From NCBI RefSeq assembly GCF_024158125.1, contig NZ_JAMZFT010000001.1, forward strand, positions 62,001 to 126,000: a DNA stretch of 64,000 nucleotides, written 5' to 3'. Below are positions 34,758 through 44,179 of this stretch, piece by piece. The DNA comes from Futiania mangrovi. GTDB taxonomy: Bacteria; Pseudomonadota; Alphaproteobacteria; Futianiales; Futianiaceae. Numbering within the stretch: the stretch's first letter is position 1; each line of letters starts with the position of its first letter. Below the pieces are notes generated by a model, which saw nothing but the letters and a program-made list of their open reading frames with translations, ran no database searches and had not been told where the DNA came from. The translations under genes were made by a program, and so were the position numbers.

Positions 34758-36119
34758 ATGCGGGTGCTGGTCATCCTCAACGCGGACAGCGGACAGGGCG
34801 AAGCGCGCGAGGCTGCATTGGTCGCACTGCGCAGGGCGGGAATCGAGATCGCGGACGCGCCGGACACCCGCTCCGCGCGGGAGGCCCGCCAGCTTGTCCG
34901 CGCCGCCGCGCACTGGCGCAAACGTGCCGACGCCGTGGTCGTGGGCGGCGGGGACGGCACGATTTCGGGCCTGGTGAGCGCGCTGCTGCTGACGGACCTG
35001 CCGCTTGCCATCCTGCCGCTCGGCACGGCCAACGACTTCGCGCGCGGGCTTGGCATTCCGGACGATGTCGACGAGGCGGCACAGGTGATCGCGGCAGGCT
35101 GCGTGCGCCGCGTCGACGTTGGAGAGATTTCGACCGCGCGCCGCCGCAAGGTTCATTATTTTCTGAACGCTGCCGGCATCGGGCTCGCGAGTGTGGCAGC
35201 GCGCGCGAGCGGGGGGTGGGCAAAGCGCGTGCTGCGCAGCCTCGCCTATCCGCTGGCGGTGGCCCGGGCCGCCGTCCGCCTGCGGCCCTTCTCCGTCCGG
35301 ATGACCCTCGATGGGACGGAGCGGGAGATGCGCGTCCTCCAGGTCTCCATCGGCAACGGCCGCCATTTCGGCGGCGGCGCGTTGCTCTCCCGTGGGGCCA
35401 GCGTGCGCGACGGGCTGGCGGAGGTTGTCGCCATTCCGAAACCCCGCCTGTGGGAGGCCGCCCGGATCGCGCTCAGCGCCCGGCGGGGCGGACTGGGCCG
35501 GACGCGGACCGTGCATCTGGGCCGCGCCCGTGACATCCTGATCGAGACGCGCGGGCCGCGGCGGATCATGGCCGATGGCGATCCTGCCGGGCGTACCCCG
35601 GCGCGGATCCGGATCCGGGCCGGGGCGCTATCGGTAATCGTGCCGGCGCATCCTGCGGCGGTAACCGGCATCCCGGCGCAGCAGAGGAATGAGGACGGCA
35701 TGGAGCCCATCGTTCGCGATCCGCAGGAAGAGGCGCTGGCAGCGCTGGTCCGTGCCCTGATGTTCGCGGCTTCCGGCTACGCGGCGGGTGCCGAGCATGG
35801 TGGGGAGAACGCCGACGCCGCGGAACGGCTGTCGCGCGAGCGGGCCGAGGATGTCGCGCGGTTCGAGGGGCATATTCGTGCGCTTGGCGCATTGCCGCCG
35901 GATCGGGAAGCCGACCGGCAAGCGGTGCGCGACATGATCGCCGCCGCCCGGACGGCATTGGTGCAGGACGCCTTCTCGGGACGCGCGGCGGAGGAGGAGG
36001 CCGTGCTCGACGCGACCGTCGCCGCTCTCGACGTGGCGGACGGAGAGGTTCTGAGGCGCGACCTCGTCGACCTGCGCGACCGGGTGGAAGCGCAGCTTCA
36101 GCGGCTGGCGCCGGGCTGA
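34758..36119 (+). CDS. Diacylglycerol/lipid kinase fused to helical-bundle domain
   Basis: This 453-residue protein has two parts. Residues 1-300 form a YegS/DagK-type lipid kinase: MRVLVILNADSGQGEA, the nucleotide loop VVGGGDGTISGLVSAL near residue 62 and LPLGTANDFARGLGIP near residue 92. Residues 315-453 form an unrelated four-helix region resembling DUF2383/ferritin-like modules. The join is at about residue 310. An internal ATG at 35701 with AGGA and GAGGAC upstream could start the C-terminal part separately, so this may be two genes whose stop codon was lost. The fold assignment of the tail is inference. Confidence 0.78.
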   Translation: MRVLVILNADSGQGEAREAALVALRRAGIEIADAPDTRSAREARQLVRAAAHWRKRADAVVVGGGDGTISGLVSALLLTDLPLAILPLGTANDFARGLGIPDDVDEAAQVIAAGCVRRVDVGEISTARRRKVHYFLNAAGIGLASVAARASGGWAKRVLRSLAYPLAVARAAVRLRPFSVRMTLDGTEREMRVLQVSIGNGRHFGGGALLSRGASVRDGLAEVVAIPKPRLWEAARIALSARRGGLGRTRTVHLGRARDILIETRGPRRIMADGDPAGRTPARIRIRAGALSVIVPAHPAAVTGIPAQQRNEDGMEPIVRDPQEEALAALVRALMFAASGYAAGAEHGGENADAAERLSRERAEDVARFEGHIRALGALPPDREADRQAVRDMIAAARTALVQDAFSGRAAEEEAVLDATVAALDVADGEVLRRDLVDLRDRVEAQLQRLAPG

Positions 36120-36143
36120 CGCCGGAACGGGACCGCGCGGCCC

Positions 36144-36827
36144 TCAGGACCCCGCGGCTTCGTCGAGCAGCCTGTTGAACGCGGCCACAGCCGCTGCAGG
36201 GCCGTCGGGATGGTTCCAGATGCCACCCGAAACCGCGATGAAGTCGGCACCCGCCTCGACCAGGCTTGCAGCGTTCTCCAGCGTGATGCCACCGATGGCG
36301 ACGCAGGGCACCTCCGCGATCTCCGACCAATTGCGCAAGAGGTCGAGATCGGCGGCGGTCTTCGGCGTCTTGGTTGCCGTCGGGAAGAAGGCGCCGAACG
36401 CGACATAGTCGGCGCCGGCCTCCGCCGCCTCATAGGCGAGGTGCCGGGAATCGTGGCAGGTCACGCCGACGATGGCGTCGGCGCCGAGAAGGGCGCGCGC
36501 CTCCGCATAGGGCGTGTCCTCCTGCCCGATGTGCACGCCGTCGCAGCCAAGTTCCTTCGCAAGGTCCGGCCGGTCGTTGAGAAGCACCGCGACGTCCGCG
36601 CCCTGCGCGACGGGCAGGATGGCGCGCGTGACGGCGCGGATGTGGTCGTCAGTGGCCGGGGTGCCGCCGGCGTCCTTCAGCCGGATCTGCAGGCAGGCGA
36701 CGTCGCCCGCGGCAAGCGTCTTCATCAGCAGCGCGGCAAACGCCTGCGGATCGTCGATCCGCGGCGGCGTGATGAGGTAGAGACGGCAGCGGTCTTCCGG
36801 CGCGATCTTCTGGGTGGGCTCTGTCAT
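36144..36827 (-). CDS. thiE: Thiamine-phosphate synthase ThiE
   Basis: ThiE joins HMP pyrophosphate and thiazole phosphate to give thiamine phosphate. This 227-residue TIM-barrel protein has [20 protein letters not shown] at the N terminus, [20 protein letters not shown] near residue 80, [20 protein letters not shown] near residue 118 and [20 protein letters not shown] near residue 172. It is the last gene of the tkt-gap-pgk-fba series, separated from fba by a terminator. I see no TPP riboswitch ahead of it. Confidence 0.93.
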   Translation of the reverse strand: MTEPTQKIAPEDRCRLYLITPPRIDDPQAFAALLMKTLAAGDVACLQIRLKDAGGTPATDDHIRAVTRAILPVAQGADVAVLLNDRPDLAKELGCDGVHIGQEDTPYAEARALLGADAIVGVTCHDSRHLAYEAAEAGADYVAFGAFFPTATKTPKTAADLDLLRNWSEIAEVPCVAIGGITLENAASLVEAGADFIAVSGGIWNHPDGPAAAVAAFNRLLDEAAGS

Positions 36828-36885
36828 GGAGCGTCTCTCATGTCCCCGGCGTGTCCATTGGGGGGAGGCGCGCTCCCCGAAACGC

Positions 36886-36911
36886 GGCGGGGCCCCCGAA
36901 GGGACCCCGCC
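36886..36911 (-). terminator. Terminator after fba with UUCG loop
   Basis: On the minus strand an 11-bp stem including one G-U pair (arms 36901-36911 and 36886-36896) is capped by a TTCG tetraloop, a very stable RNA cap. The downstream bases contain only a short TTT. It lies 34 bases after the fba stop and 59 bases or more before thiE, so it may cut thiE expression relative to the glycolytic genes. Confidence 0.8.
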
Positions 36912-36944
36912 AGCCTTGTCCTTCCGTGCCTGATAAAGGGGCGC

Positions 36945-37964
36945 TTACGCGGCCTTTTCAAGCCCCTCCGACCACTCGCCCTTGGCGGCGAGGCCGTTCA
37001 TGCGGGCGCGGTGCGCGAAGGCGCGCTGGGCGGCGGACCAGTTCTCGTCCTTGCCGCCCCAGGCCTTCAGCGCCGCCTGCTGCAGCGCGCGGCCATAGGA
37101 GAAGGAGAGCGCCCAAGGCAGGTTGCCGATCTTGTTCATGGCGTCGAGGTGGGCCGTCGCCTCCTCCTCCGACTGGCCGCCGGAAAGGAACACGATGCCC
37201 GGCACCGCCGCCGGGACCGTGCGCTTCAGGCAGGCCACGGTCTTTTCCGCGACCTCGGCCACGGAGGCCTGCTTCGCAGACTTCTTGCCGGCGATCACCA
37301 TGTTCGGCTTCAGCAGCGTGCCTTCCAGCCGGACGTTGGCGAGGTAAAGCTGGTCGTAGACCTCGTTCAGGACGGCTTCCGTCACCTCGAAGCAGCGGTC
37401 GATGTCGTGGCCGCCGTCCATCAGGACCTCCGGCTCGACGATCGGAACCACGCCATGCTCCTGGCAGATCGCGGCATAGCGGGCGAGTGCGTGCGCGTTG
37501 GCGACGATGTTGCCGCGCGTCGGCACGCCGTCGGCGATGTCGATCACCGCGCGCCACTTGGCAAAGCCCGCGCCCAGCGCGGCATATTCGGCCATGCGCT
37601 TCGACAGGCCGTCGAGGCCTTCCGTTACCTTCTCGCCGGGGAACAGCGCCTGGTCCTTGGCGCCCGCGTCGACCTTGATGCCGGGCACGGAGTCTGCGTC
37701 CGCGATCAGGGAGATCAGCGGGCTGCCGTCGCGGGCCTTTGCGCGGAACTGCTCGTCATAAAGGATCACGCCGGAGATGTGGTCGCCGAAGCCCGGCGTG
37801 CGGAACAGCATCTCGCGGTAGCCGTTGCGGTTCGCCTCGGTCGACTCCACGCCGATCTGGTCGAAGCGCTTCTTGATGGTGCCGGTCGATTCGTCGGCGG
37901 CGAGGATGCCGCGGCCCGGGGAAACGATCTTGTGAGCGGTGGTTTCAAGCTTCTCGATGTTCAT
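36945..37964 (-). CDS. Fructose-bisphosphate aldolase class I
   Basis: This 339-residue enzyme interconverts fructose 1,6-bisphosphate with dihydroxyacetone phosphate and glyceraldehyde 3-phosphate by a Schiff-base mechanism. It belongs to the eukaryote-like class I family: GRGILAADESTGTIKKRFDQ near residue 18, AKWRAVIDI near residue 135, and the Schiff-base lysine in EGTLLKPNMVIAGKK near residue 220. No class II metal-binding histidine pattern is present. It follows pgk with a 48-base gap. Confidence 0.95.
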   Translation of the reverse strand: MNIEKLETTAHKIVSPGRGILAADESTGTIKKRFDQIGVESTEANRNGYREMLFRTPGFGDHISGVILYDEQFRAKARDGSPLISLIADADSVPGIKVDAGAKDQALFPGEKVTEGLDGLSKRMAEYAALGAGFAKWRAVIDIADGVPTRGNIVANAHALARYAAICQEHGVVPIVEPEVLMDGGHDIDRCFEVTEAVLNEVYDQLYLANVRLEGTLLKPNMVIAGKKSAKQASVAEVAEKTVACLKRTVPAAVPGIVFLSGGQSEEEATAHLDAMNKIGNLPWALSFSYGRALQQAALKAWGGKDENWSAAQRAFAHRARMNGLAAKGEWSEGLEKAA

Positions 37965-38012
37965 CTGTCCTGGCCCATCTCGATTTGAGGCGGTCTGAGT
38001 TGCGGGAGTGTG

Positions 38013-39206
38013 TCATTTGCGGAGGGCAGCGACGCCCGGAAGCGTCTTGCCCTCCAGCCACTCAAGAAACGCGCCACCCGCGGTGGAAATATAGCTGAAA
38101 TCCTGCGCCACGCCTGCATGTGCCAGCGCCGCGACCGTGTCGCCGCCGCCCGCGACCGTGACGAGGCCGTTCTCGCGCGTGAACCTGGCCGCCAGTTGCG
38201 CCGCTGACGTGGTGCCCTTGTCGAAGGGCGCGATCTCGAATGCGCCGAGCGGGCCGTTCCAGACGAGCGTCTTCGCGGTGCGGAACGCAGTCTCGATCAG
38301 CGCCAGCGTGTCGGGGCCCACGTCGAGGATCATCTCGTCGGCCGCGATGTCCGACAGCGCGACGGTACGCGAGGCCGCGCCCGCCTTGAACTCGGTCGCG
38401 ACGGCGGCGTCGACCGGAAGCAGGACCTGGCAGCCGGCCTTTTCCGCCGCCGCGAGGATCGTGCGCGCGGTGCCGGCGAGGTCGTGCTCGCACAGCGACT
38501 TCGCCACGTCCACGCCCTGCGCGGCGAGGAAGGTGTTCGCCATCCCCCCGCCGATCACCAGCATGTCGACGCGGGAGACGAGGTTTTCCAGAAGCGCGAT
38601 CTTGGTGGAAACCTTGGCGCCGCCGACAACGGCCGCGACCGGCCGCTCCGGCTTCTCCAGCGCGCGGGTCAGCGCGTCGAGTTCCTTCTCCATGCAGCGC
38701 CCGGCATAGGCGGGCAGGAGACGGGCCACCCCCTCGGTCGAGGCGTGCGCGCGGTGTGCCGCCGAGAAGGCGTCGTTCACGAACGCGTCGCCGAGATCGG
38801 CGAACGCCTGCGCCATGGCCGGGTCGTTCTTTTCCTCGCCCGCGTGGAAGCGCGTGTTCTCAAGCAGAAGGACCCCGCCCGCGGGCAGCGCCGCGATGGC
38901 ATCGGCTGCCGCCGCGCCCACGCAATCCTCGGCGAAGGCCACCTCGCGGCCCAGGTGCTGCGCCAGCGGCGCGCGCACCTGCGCAAGCGACATCTCCGGC
39001 ACGCGCTTGCCCTTGGGCCGGTCGAAATGGGCGAGCAGGATCACCTTCGCGCCCTTGTCCGCCAGTTCCGCGACGGTCGGCACGACGGCGTCGATGCGGG
39101 TGAAGTCGGTGACCTTACCGTCCTGCATGGGCACGTTCAGGTCGACGCGGACGAGCACGCGCTTGCCCGCCGGGTCGAGACTGTCGAGGGTACGGAAATC
39201 GCTCAT
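38013..39206 (-). CDS. pgk: Phosphoglycerate kinase
   Basis: This 397-residue enzyme transfers phosphate between 1,3-bisphosphoglycerate and ADP. The N-terminal domain has [20 protein letters not shown] near residue 16 and [20 protein letters not shown] near residue 53. The C-terminal nucleotide domain has [20 protein letters not shown] near residue 190 and [15 protein letters not shown] near residue 355. ATG 39206 gives standard length. A strong hairpin lies between gap and pgk. Confidence 0.97.
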   Translation of the reverse strand: MSDFRTLDSLDPAGKRVLVRVDLNVPMQDGKVTDFTRIDAVVPTVAELADKGAKVILLAHFDRPKGKRVPEMSLAQVRAPLAQHLGREVAFAEDCVGAAAADAIAALPAGGVLLLENTRFHAGEEKNDPAMAQAFADLGDAFVNDAFSAAHRAHASTEGVARLLPAYAGRCMEKELDALTRALEKPERPVAAVVGGAKVSTKIALLENLVSRVDMLVIGGGMANTFLAAQGVDVAKSLCEHDLAGTARTILAAAEKAGCQVLLPVDAAVATEFKAGAASRTVALSDIAADEMILDVGPDTLALIETAFRTAKTLVWNGPLGAFEIAPFDKGTTSAAQLAARFTRENGLVTVAGGGDTVAALAHAGVAQDFSYISTAGGAFLEWLEGKTLPGVAALRK

Positions 39207-39251
39207 GGGTGTCGGGGAATCCGCTGACTGGGAAGGGGGGCGGAACGCGGA

Positions 39252-39280
39252 CGGGGCGGCGCCTTGCCAGCGCCGCCCCG
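39252..39280 (-). other. Intercistronic hairpin between gap and pgk
   Basis: An 11-bp perfect GC stem (39252-39262 with 39270-39280) and seven-base loop stands between the gap stop and the pgk start. No U tract follows on the minus strand, so it is more likely an mRNA-stability or processing element than an intrinsic terminator. Confidence 0.7.
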
Positions 39281-39292
39281 GTCTCTCGCGTC

Positions 39293-40300
39293 TCAGATCG
39301 TGGCGGCGAAGGCCACCGCCGTGTCCGACATGCGGTTGGAGAAGCCCCACTCGTTGTCGTACCAGGTCAGGATGCGCACCAGCGTGCCTTCCATCACCTT
39401 GGTCTGGTCCATGTGGAACACCGAGGAGCGGCTGTCATGGTTGAAGTCCATGGAGACCAGCGGCTCGTCCGTGTAGCCGAGGATGCCCTTCAACTCACCG
39501 TCGGCGGCCTCGCGGATCGCGGCGTTGATCTCCTCGACCGTGGTGGCGCGCTTGGCAATGAACTTCAGGTCGACCACCGAGACGTTCGGCGTCGGCACGC
39601 GGATCGCGACGCCGTCGAGCTTGCCCTTCAGCTCCGGCAGGACGAGGCCCACCGCCTTGGCCGCGCCGGTCGAGGTCGGGATCATCGACATCGCCGCCGC
39701 ACGTGCCCGGTAGAGGTCCTTGTGCATGGTGTCGAGCGTCGGCTGGTCGCCCGTGTAGGAATGGATCGTGGTCATGAACCCCTTCTCGATCCCGACCGCC
39801 TTGTTCAGCACATAGGCGACGGGCGAGAGGCAGTTCGTCGTGCACGACGCGTTGGAGATGACGCGGTCGTCCTTCGTCAGCGTGCCGTGGTTGACGCCGT
39901 AGACGATGGTCTTGTCCGCGCCGTCGGCGGGGGCGGAGACGATCACCCGCTTGGCGCCGGCCTTCAGGTGCGCCGCCGCCTTGTCCTTCGACGCGAAGAT
40001 GCCCGTGCATTCCATGGCGATGTCCACGCCGAGGTCGCCCCAGGGCAGCTCCTCCGGGTTGCGGATGGCGGTCACCCTGATTGTGCCGCGGCCCACGTCG
40101 ATCGTGTCGCCGTCGACCGTGACGGTCGCGGGGAAGCGGCCGTGCACGCTGTCGTAGCGCAGCAGGTGCGCGTTGGTTTCGACCGGGCCCAGGTCATTGA
40201 TGCCCACCACCTCGATGTCCGTGCGCCCCGATTCCACGATGGCGCGCAGAACGTTGCGCCCGATCCGGCCGAAGCCGTTGATCGCAACACGAACTGCCAT
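39293..40300 (-). CDS. gap: Glyceraldehyde-3-phosphate dehydrogenase, type I
   Basis: This 335-residue enzyme oxidises glyceraldehyde 3-phosphate to 1,3-bisphosphoglycerate. It has [19 protein letters not shown]-type Rossmann start (residues 3-20), the catalytic cysteine in [20 protein letters not shown] near residue 155 and [12 protein letters not shown] near the C terminus. Asp at the end of the second strand region is replaced by a neutral stretch ([16 protein letters not shown]), so coenzyme choice cannot be stated. It lies 26 bases behind tkt. Confidence 0.96.
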   Translation of the reverse strand: MAVRVAINGFGRIGRNVLRAIVESGRTDIEVVGINDLGPVETNAHLLRYDSVHGRFPATVTVDGDTIDVGRGTIRVTAIRNPEELPWGDLGVDIAMECTGIFASKDKAAAHLKAGAKRVIVSAPADGADKTIVYGVNHGTLTKDDRVISNASCTTNCLSPVAYVLNKAVGIEKGFMTTIHSYTGDQPTLDTMHKDLYRARAAAMSMIPTSTGAAKAVGLVLPELKGKLDGVAIRVPTPNVSVVDLKFIAKRATTVEEINAAIREAADGELKGILGYTDEPLVSMDFNHDSRSSVFHMDQTKVMEGTLVRILTWYDNEWGFSNRMSDTAVAFAATI

Positions 40301-40326
40301 GCTGATATCCTCCGTCCGCTTGTCTG

Positions 40327-42309
40327 TCAGAGCCGCGCCCGGGCGGCGTCGGCCACGTTCTCCGCTGTAATGCCGAAGTGCTCGTAAAGAACCTTATAAG
40401 GCGCGCTCGCTCCGAAGCCTTCCATGCCGATAAAGGCGCCGTTCTCGCCGGTCCAGCGCGCCCAGCCGAGGGGGCAGGCCGCCTCGACCGCGATGCGCAC
40501 GGTCGCGGGGTCGACGGTCGCGGTGCGGTAGGCTTCGTCCTGCTGCGCGAACAGCTCCCACGACGGCATGGAGACGACGCGCGTCGGCACGCCGTCGGCC
40601 TGCAGCATGTCGCGCGCGGCGACCGCGATCTCGACCTCCGACCCGGTGGCGAGGAGGGTGACGCGCGCCGCGCCGCCCTCGGCCTCCCGCAGGACATAGG
40701 CGCCCTTCGCGCTGAGGTTCTCGTCGGTGTGCTCGGTGCGCAGCGTCGGCAGGTTCTGCCGGGTCAGCGCCAGCGCCGACGGCGTGGAGGTCGCCTGCAG
40801 CGCGAGCTCCCAGCACTCCGCTGTCTCGACCGCGTCGGCCGGGCGGAAGACCAGCAGGTTCGGGATCGCCCGCAGCGCGGCCATGTGCTCGACCGGCTGG
40901 TGCGTCGGACCGTCCTCGCCGAGGCCGATGGAATCGTGGGTCAGCACGTGCACGACCCGCAGGCCCATCAGCGCCGCGAGCCGGATCGCCGGGCGGCTGT
41001 AGTCGGAGAAGACGAGGAAGGTGCCGCCATAGGGGATGAACCCGCCGTGCAGGGCGAGGCCGTTCATGCAGGCGGCCATGCCATGCTCGCGCACGCCGTA
41101 GTGGATGTAGCGGCCGCCATAGTTCTCCGGCGAGACGATCTCCATGCCCTTGGTGAGCGTGTTGTTGGAGCCCGTCAGATCCGCCGAGCCGCCCACCGTC
41201 GCGGTCACGATGGGGTTGATGACCTCCAGCGCCTTCTGCGAGGCGACGCGCGTCGCCATCGCGGGGGCGGTCTCCGACAGGGCCTTCTTGTGCGCGGCGA
41301 TGGCGGTGGAAAGCTCCGCCGGCAGCGCGCCCGACAGAAGCGCCTCGAACGCGGCGCGCGCGCCGGAGGCGGCGAGCCGGTCTTCCCATGCCTTGCGCAC
41401 GGCCGCGCCCTTCGCGCCGATGGCGGTCCAGGTGGCGCGGATCTCCTCCGGGATCTCGAAGGGCGGATAGGGCCAGTTCAGCTCCTTGCGGGCGGCCGCG
41501 ATCTCGTCAGCGCCGAGCGGCGAGCCGTGCACGCCTGCCGTCCCCTTCTTGTTCGGCGCGCCATATCCGATCACCGTCTTGCAGGCGATGAGCGAGGGCA
41601 GCGGCGAGGTGCGCGCCCGCGCGATCGCCGCGGCGACCGCCTCGGGATCGTGGCCGTCGACCTCGTCCGTTTCCCAGCCCGCCGCCTCGAACCGCGCCAG
41701 CATGTCGCCCGTGACCGCGAGCTTGGTCGGCCCGTCGATGGAGATCTGGTTGTCGTCGAACAGCACGATCAGCTTGCCGAGCTTCAGGTGGCCGGCGAGG
41801 CCGATCGCCTCATGGCTCACGCCCTCCATCAGGTCGCCGTCGCCCGCGATGACATAGGTGTGATGGTCGACCAGCGCGTCGCCGAAGCGGGCGTTCATCA
41901 TCCGCTCGCCCAGCGCCATGCCGACCGCCGTCGCGATGCCCTGGCCGAGCGGGCCGGTCGTCGTCTCGATCCCCGCGCCATGGCCGTACTCAGGGTGGCC
42001 CGCCGTCCGGGAGCCGAGCTGGCGGAAGTTCTTCAGCTGCTCCAGCGGGAAATCCTCGTACCCCGTCAGGTGCAGCAGAGAATAGAGCAGCATGGAGCCA
42101 TGGCCCGCCGACAGCACGAAGCGGTCCCGGTCGGCCCAGTCGGGCCGCTTCGGGTCGAACTTCAGGAACTGGCGGAACAGGACCGTCGCCACGTCGGCCA
42201 TGCCCATCGGCATGCCGGGGTGGCCCGACTTCGCGGCTTCGACGGCATCCATCGACAGCGCGCGCAGGGCGTTGGCGAGGGGGGTGTGGTCTGTCGTGGG
42301 TGTCGTCAT
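40327..42309 (-). CDS. tkt: Transketolase
   Basis: This 660-residue thiamine-diphosphate enzyme transfers two-carbon units between sugar phosphates. It shows [20 protein letters not shown] near residue 26, the cofactor motif [20 protein letters not shown] near residue 155, and the pyrimidine-domain segment [20 protein letters not shown] followed by [20 protein letters not shown] near residue 455. It is first in the tkt-gap-pgk-fba-thiE series, an order common in alphaproteobacteria. No RuBisCO, phosphoribulokinase or cbbR is present here. Confidence 0.97.
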   Translation of the reverse strand: MTTPTTDHTPLANALRALSMDAVEAAKSGHPGMPMGMADVATVLFRQFLKFDPKRPDWADRDRFVLSAGHGSMLLYSLLHLTGYEDFPLEQLKNFRQLGSRTAGHPEYGHGAGIETTTGPLGQGIATAVGMALGERMMNARFGDALVDHHTYVIAGDGDLMEGVSHEAIGLAGHLKLGKLIVLFDDNQISIDGPTKLAVTGDMLARFEAAGWETDEVDGHDPEAVAAAIARARTSPLPSLIACKTVIGYGAPNKKGTAGVHGSPLGADEIAAARKELNWPYPPFEIPEEIRATWTAIGAKGAAVRKAWEDRLAASGARAAFEALLSGALPAELSTAIAAHKKALSETAPAMATRVASQKALEVINPIVTATVGGSADLTGSNNTLTKGMEIVSPENYGGRYIHYGVREHGMAACMNGLALHGGFIPYGGTFLVFSDYSRPAIRLAALMGLRVVHVLTHDSIGLGEDGPTHQPVEHMAALRAIPNLLVFRPADAVETAECWELALQATSTPSALALTRQNLPTLRTEHTDENLSAKGAYVLREAEGGAARVTLLATGSEVEIAVAARDMLQADGVPTRVVSMPSWELFAQQDEAYRTATVDPATVRIAVEAACPLGWARWTGENGAFIGMEGFGASAPYKVLYEHFGITAENVADAARARL

Positions 42310-42727
42310 CGGTTCCGGTACACTCGCGTTCTGTCAAGATGGCTGGGCCGGGATCCGGAAACGCGGAATCGGGCGCGTCTCGCCCCGGCTGCTCCAGCGG
42401 CGGGCGGCACCGGCCGTGCCCTTGTAGGAAACGCAAGGCATCCCGTGCCGGGACCGCGAAACTCGTCGCGCGGGAAAGGCCGGTCCCGAACGTATCCGGG
42501 TGAGGTCCGCGCCCGCGGCGCGCGCAACATGGCGAGGCTTCCGGGGGGCGTCAAGCCTTAAGCGCCCGCGTGCCGCACGGTTTCCTCGTGGCCATGCAGG
42601 GGCGGGATTCCGGCAGGTGCCAATCCCGCCCCACCTGTGCTAAGGCAGGCGGTGAGGTGCGGGCTGCAGGCGGGTGTCAGGTCCGCAGATGCGGCCGCAT
42701 CGGCGGGGGGCTGATCGGAGGTGAGAC
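42310..42727. other. Intergenic region between divergent tkt and DUF4164
   Basis: This 418-base gap must hold the promoter of the tkt-gap-pgk-fba series (reverse) and of DUF4164-zapA (forward). A perfect 11-bp inverted repeat GGGGCGGGATT (42599-42609) / AATCCCGCCCC (42622-42632) with a 12-base spacer is the clearest feature. It has no U tract. I see no convincing consensus promoter, no gene and no match to a known RNA. Confidence 0.5.
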
Positions 42728-42994
42728 ATGAGCGATCTTGAGACGGCCCTGTCACGGCTCGAACAGGCCTTTTCGGCGCTGGACGGCGCTGTCGAGGAGG
42801 CGGCCCGGCGCCGGGGCGACGTGGGCCGGCTGCTGGAAGAGATGGAGACGCTGCGCGGCGAGCGCGAGGAGCTTGCCGCCGAGGTCGCGCGCCTGCGCGA
42901 CGCGCGCAGCGTGGCGGACGAGGTGGATGCGCGGCTCGAGGCGGCGATCGGCCAGGTCGAGGGCATCCTCGCGCTTGACCGCGCGGGCGGCTGA
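42728..42994 (+). CDS. DUF4164 family coiled-coil protein
   Basis: This 88-residue protein is almost wholly coiled coil, starting MSDLETALSRLEQAFSALDG, with EEMETLRGEREELAAEVARL in the centre. It matches DUF4164, found upstream of zapA in many alphaproteobacteria. A GGAGGTGAG ribosome site precedes the ATG. It lies 15 bases before zapA, so a link to cell division is a reasonable inference from context. Confidence 0.85.
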   Translation: MSDLETALSRLEQAFSALDGAVEEAARRRGDVGRLLEEMETLRGEREELAAEVARLRDARSVADEVDARLEAAIGQVEGILALDRAGG

Positions 42995-43009
42995 CGGAGG
43001 ACGGTTCCG

Positions 43010-43336
43010 ATGGCCAATGTTTCGGTGGAGATCAATGGGCGCGGCTATCTGGTCACCTGCGATCCGGGGCAGGAAGACCGGATCCGGGCGCTGGGACGCC
43101 ACATCGACGGTCATGTGCGCACCCTGGTCGAAGGGGGGGTGCGCACGTCCGACATCAACCTGCTGCTGCTCGCGGCCCTGACGGTCGCCGACGAATATTT
43201 CGAGGCGCGCGCGGCCGCCAACCCGGATCAGGCGCGCGCCAACGGCAGCGGCGTGCCGGAGGAGGAGCTTGCGCGCATCCTCGACGGCATGGCCGACCGC
43301 GTGGAGGGCATTGCGGCACGGCTTCGCGAGGCTTAA
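43010..43336 (+). CDS. zapA: Cell division protein ZapA
   Basis: ZapA binds FtsZ and promotes protofilament bundling at the division ring. This 108-residue protein starts MANVSVEINGRGYLVTCDPG, followed by EDRIRALGRHIDGHVRTLVE and the helix LLLLAALTVADEYFEARAAA. That is the ZapA N-terminal globular domain plus dimerising helix. The 6S RNA gene starts within about 10 bases of its stop codon. Confidence 0.92.
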   Translation: MANVSVEINGRGYLVTCDPGQEDRIRALGRHIDGHVRTLVEGGVRTSDINLLLLAALTVADEYFEARAAANPDQARANGSGVPEEELARILDGMADRVEGIAARLREA

Positions 43337-43344
43337 GTTCACCG

Positions 43345-43510
43345 GCGCGGGAACTGCCCGGTTCGTCAGACGCGTAAATCCCGGGAGCCGATATCGACCT
43401 CCAGGGAGCTGTCCCTGCTCCGGGCCGTGGCCTGGAACACACGGCGCCCACCTGTCTATGACGGGCTCACGGAGGATTTCAGACCGTCAACGGCCAGGGT
43501 GGTCCCGCAC
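43345..43510 (+). ncRNA. ssrS: 6S RNA
   Basis: 6S RNA binds sigma-70 RNA polymerase by mimicking an open promoter and lowers transcription in slow growth. The hallmark GAGCCGATAT is at 43385-43394. The terminal stem forms from GCGGGA (43347-43352) with TCCCGC (43503-43508), and the bubble-flanking helix from AAATCC (43376-43381) with GGATTT (43474-43479). The location between zapA and the 5-formyltetrahydrofolate cyclo-ligase gene is the classic one. Ends are approximate. Confidence 0.88.
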
Positions 43511-43564
43511 GCTTTTCCCTGTCGCCCGCGTCCGCGCGGCGCCCCTTGCCGGGAGAGCCGACCA

Positions 43565-44179
43565 TTGACGGACCGGTCTCGCGTTTCCGACGACATCTCT
43601 GCGACCAAGGCGGCCGCCCGGGCCGAGGCGAAGGCTGCGCGCCGGGCAGCGCAGGCCGCGGCAGGGCCTGACGCCGGGGGGCGGGCCGCGCGCAACTGGA
43701 TGGCGCTCGCGGGCGATGTTGCCGGGCGCACCGTCGCCGTCTATTACGCCATGGGCGAGGAGATGCCGACCTTGCCGCTGATCGCGGCGCTGGTGCGCGC
43801 AGGCGCATCGACGGCGCTGCCGGTGGTGGCGGGGCGGGACCGCCCGCTCGTCTTCCGGGCGTGGGCGCCGGGCGATCCGCTGGTTTCCGGCGGCTTCGGA
43901 ACCTCCGTTCCGGCGGCGGACGCGGCGGTGGTGGTGCCGGAGATCCTCGCCGTGCCATTGCTGGCCTGGGACGGGCAGGGGTATCGTCTGGGCTATGGCG
44001 GCGGGTTCTACGACCGGACGCTGGCGGCACTGAGGGCGGCAGCCCCGGGGGTTCGGGCCATCGGGCTCGCCTTCGCGGGGCAACGGGTGGCAGGCGTCCC
44101 GCGCGAGGCGACGGACATCGCGCTCGACGCGCTCGCCCACGAGGCGGGCATCGTGAGGTTTGGAGAGGAGACGGCATGA
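43565..44179 (+). CDS. 5-formyltetrahydrofolate cyclo-ligase
   Basis: This 204-residue enzyme uses ATP to convert 5-formyl-tetrahydrofolate to 5,10-methenyl-tetrahydrofolate. The C-terminal motif GQGYRLGYGGGFYDRTLAAL is the family signature, and VVVPEILAVPLLAWD precedes it. No ATG fits; a TTG at 43565 with GGGAG 9 bases upstream is the likely start, as the only start codon with a ribosome site. It follows the 6S gene and its stop overlaps the next ATG (ATGA). Confidence 0.9.
   Translation: MTDRSRVSDDISATKAAARAEAKAARRAAQAAAGPDAGGRAARNWMALAGDVAGRTVAVYYAMGEEMPTLPLIAALVRAGASTALPVVAGRDRPLVFRAWAPGDPLVSGGFGTSVPAADAAVVVPEILAVPLLAWDGQGYRLGYGGGFYDRTLAALRAAAPGVRAIGLAFAGQRVAGVPREATDIALDALAHEAGIVRFGEETA

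Noticed and set aside
36828-36944. TPP riboswitch ahead of thiE
   Set aside because: The space holds only the fba terminator. No CUGAGA or thi-box core is present, nor is one seen before thiD.
40327-42309. Calvin-cycle (cbb) operon
   Set aside because: Transketolase, GAPDH, PGK and aldolase are shared with glycolysis. RuBisCO, phosphoribulokinase and CbbR are absent from the window.
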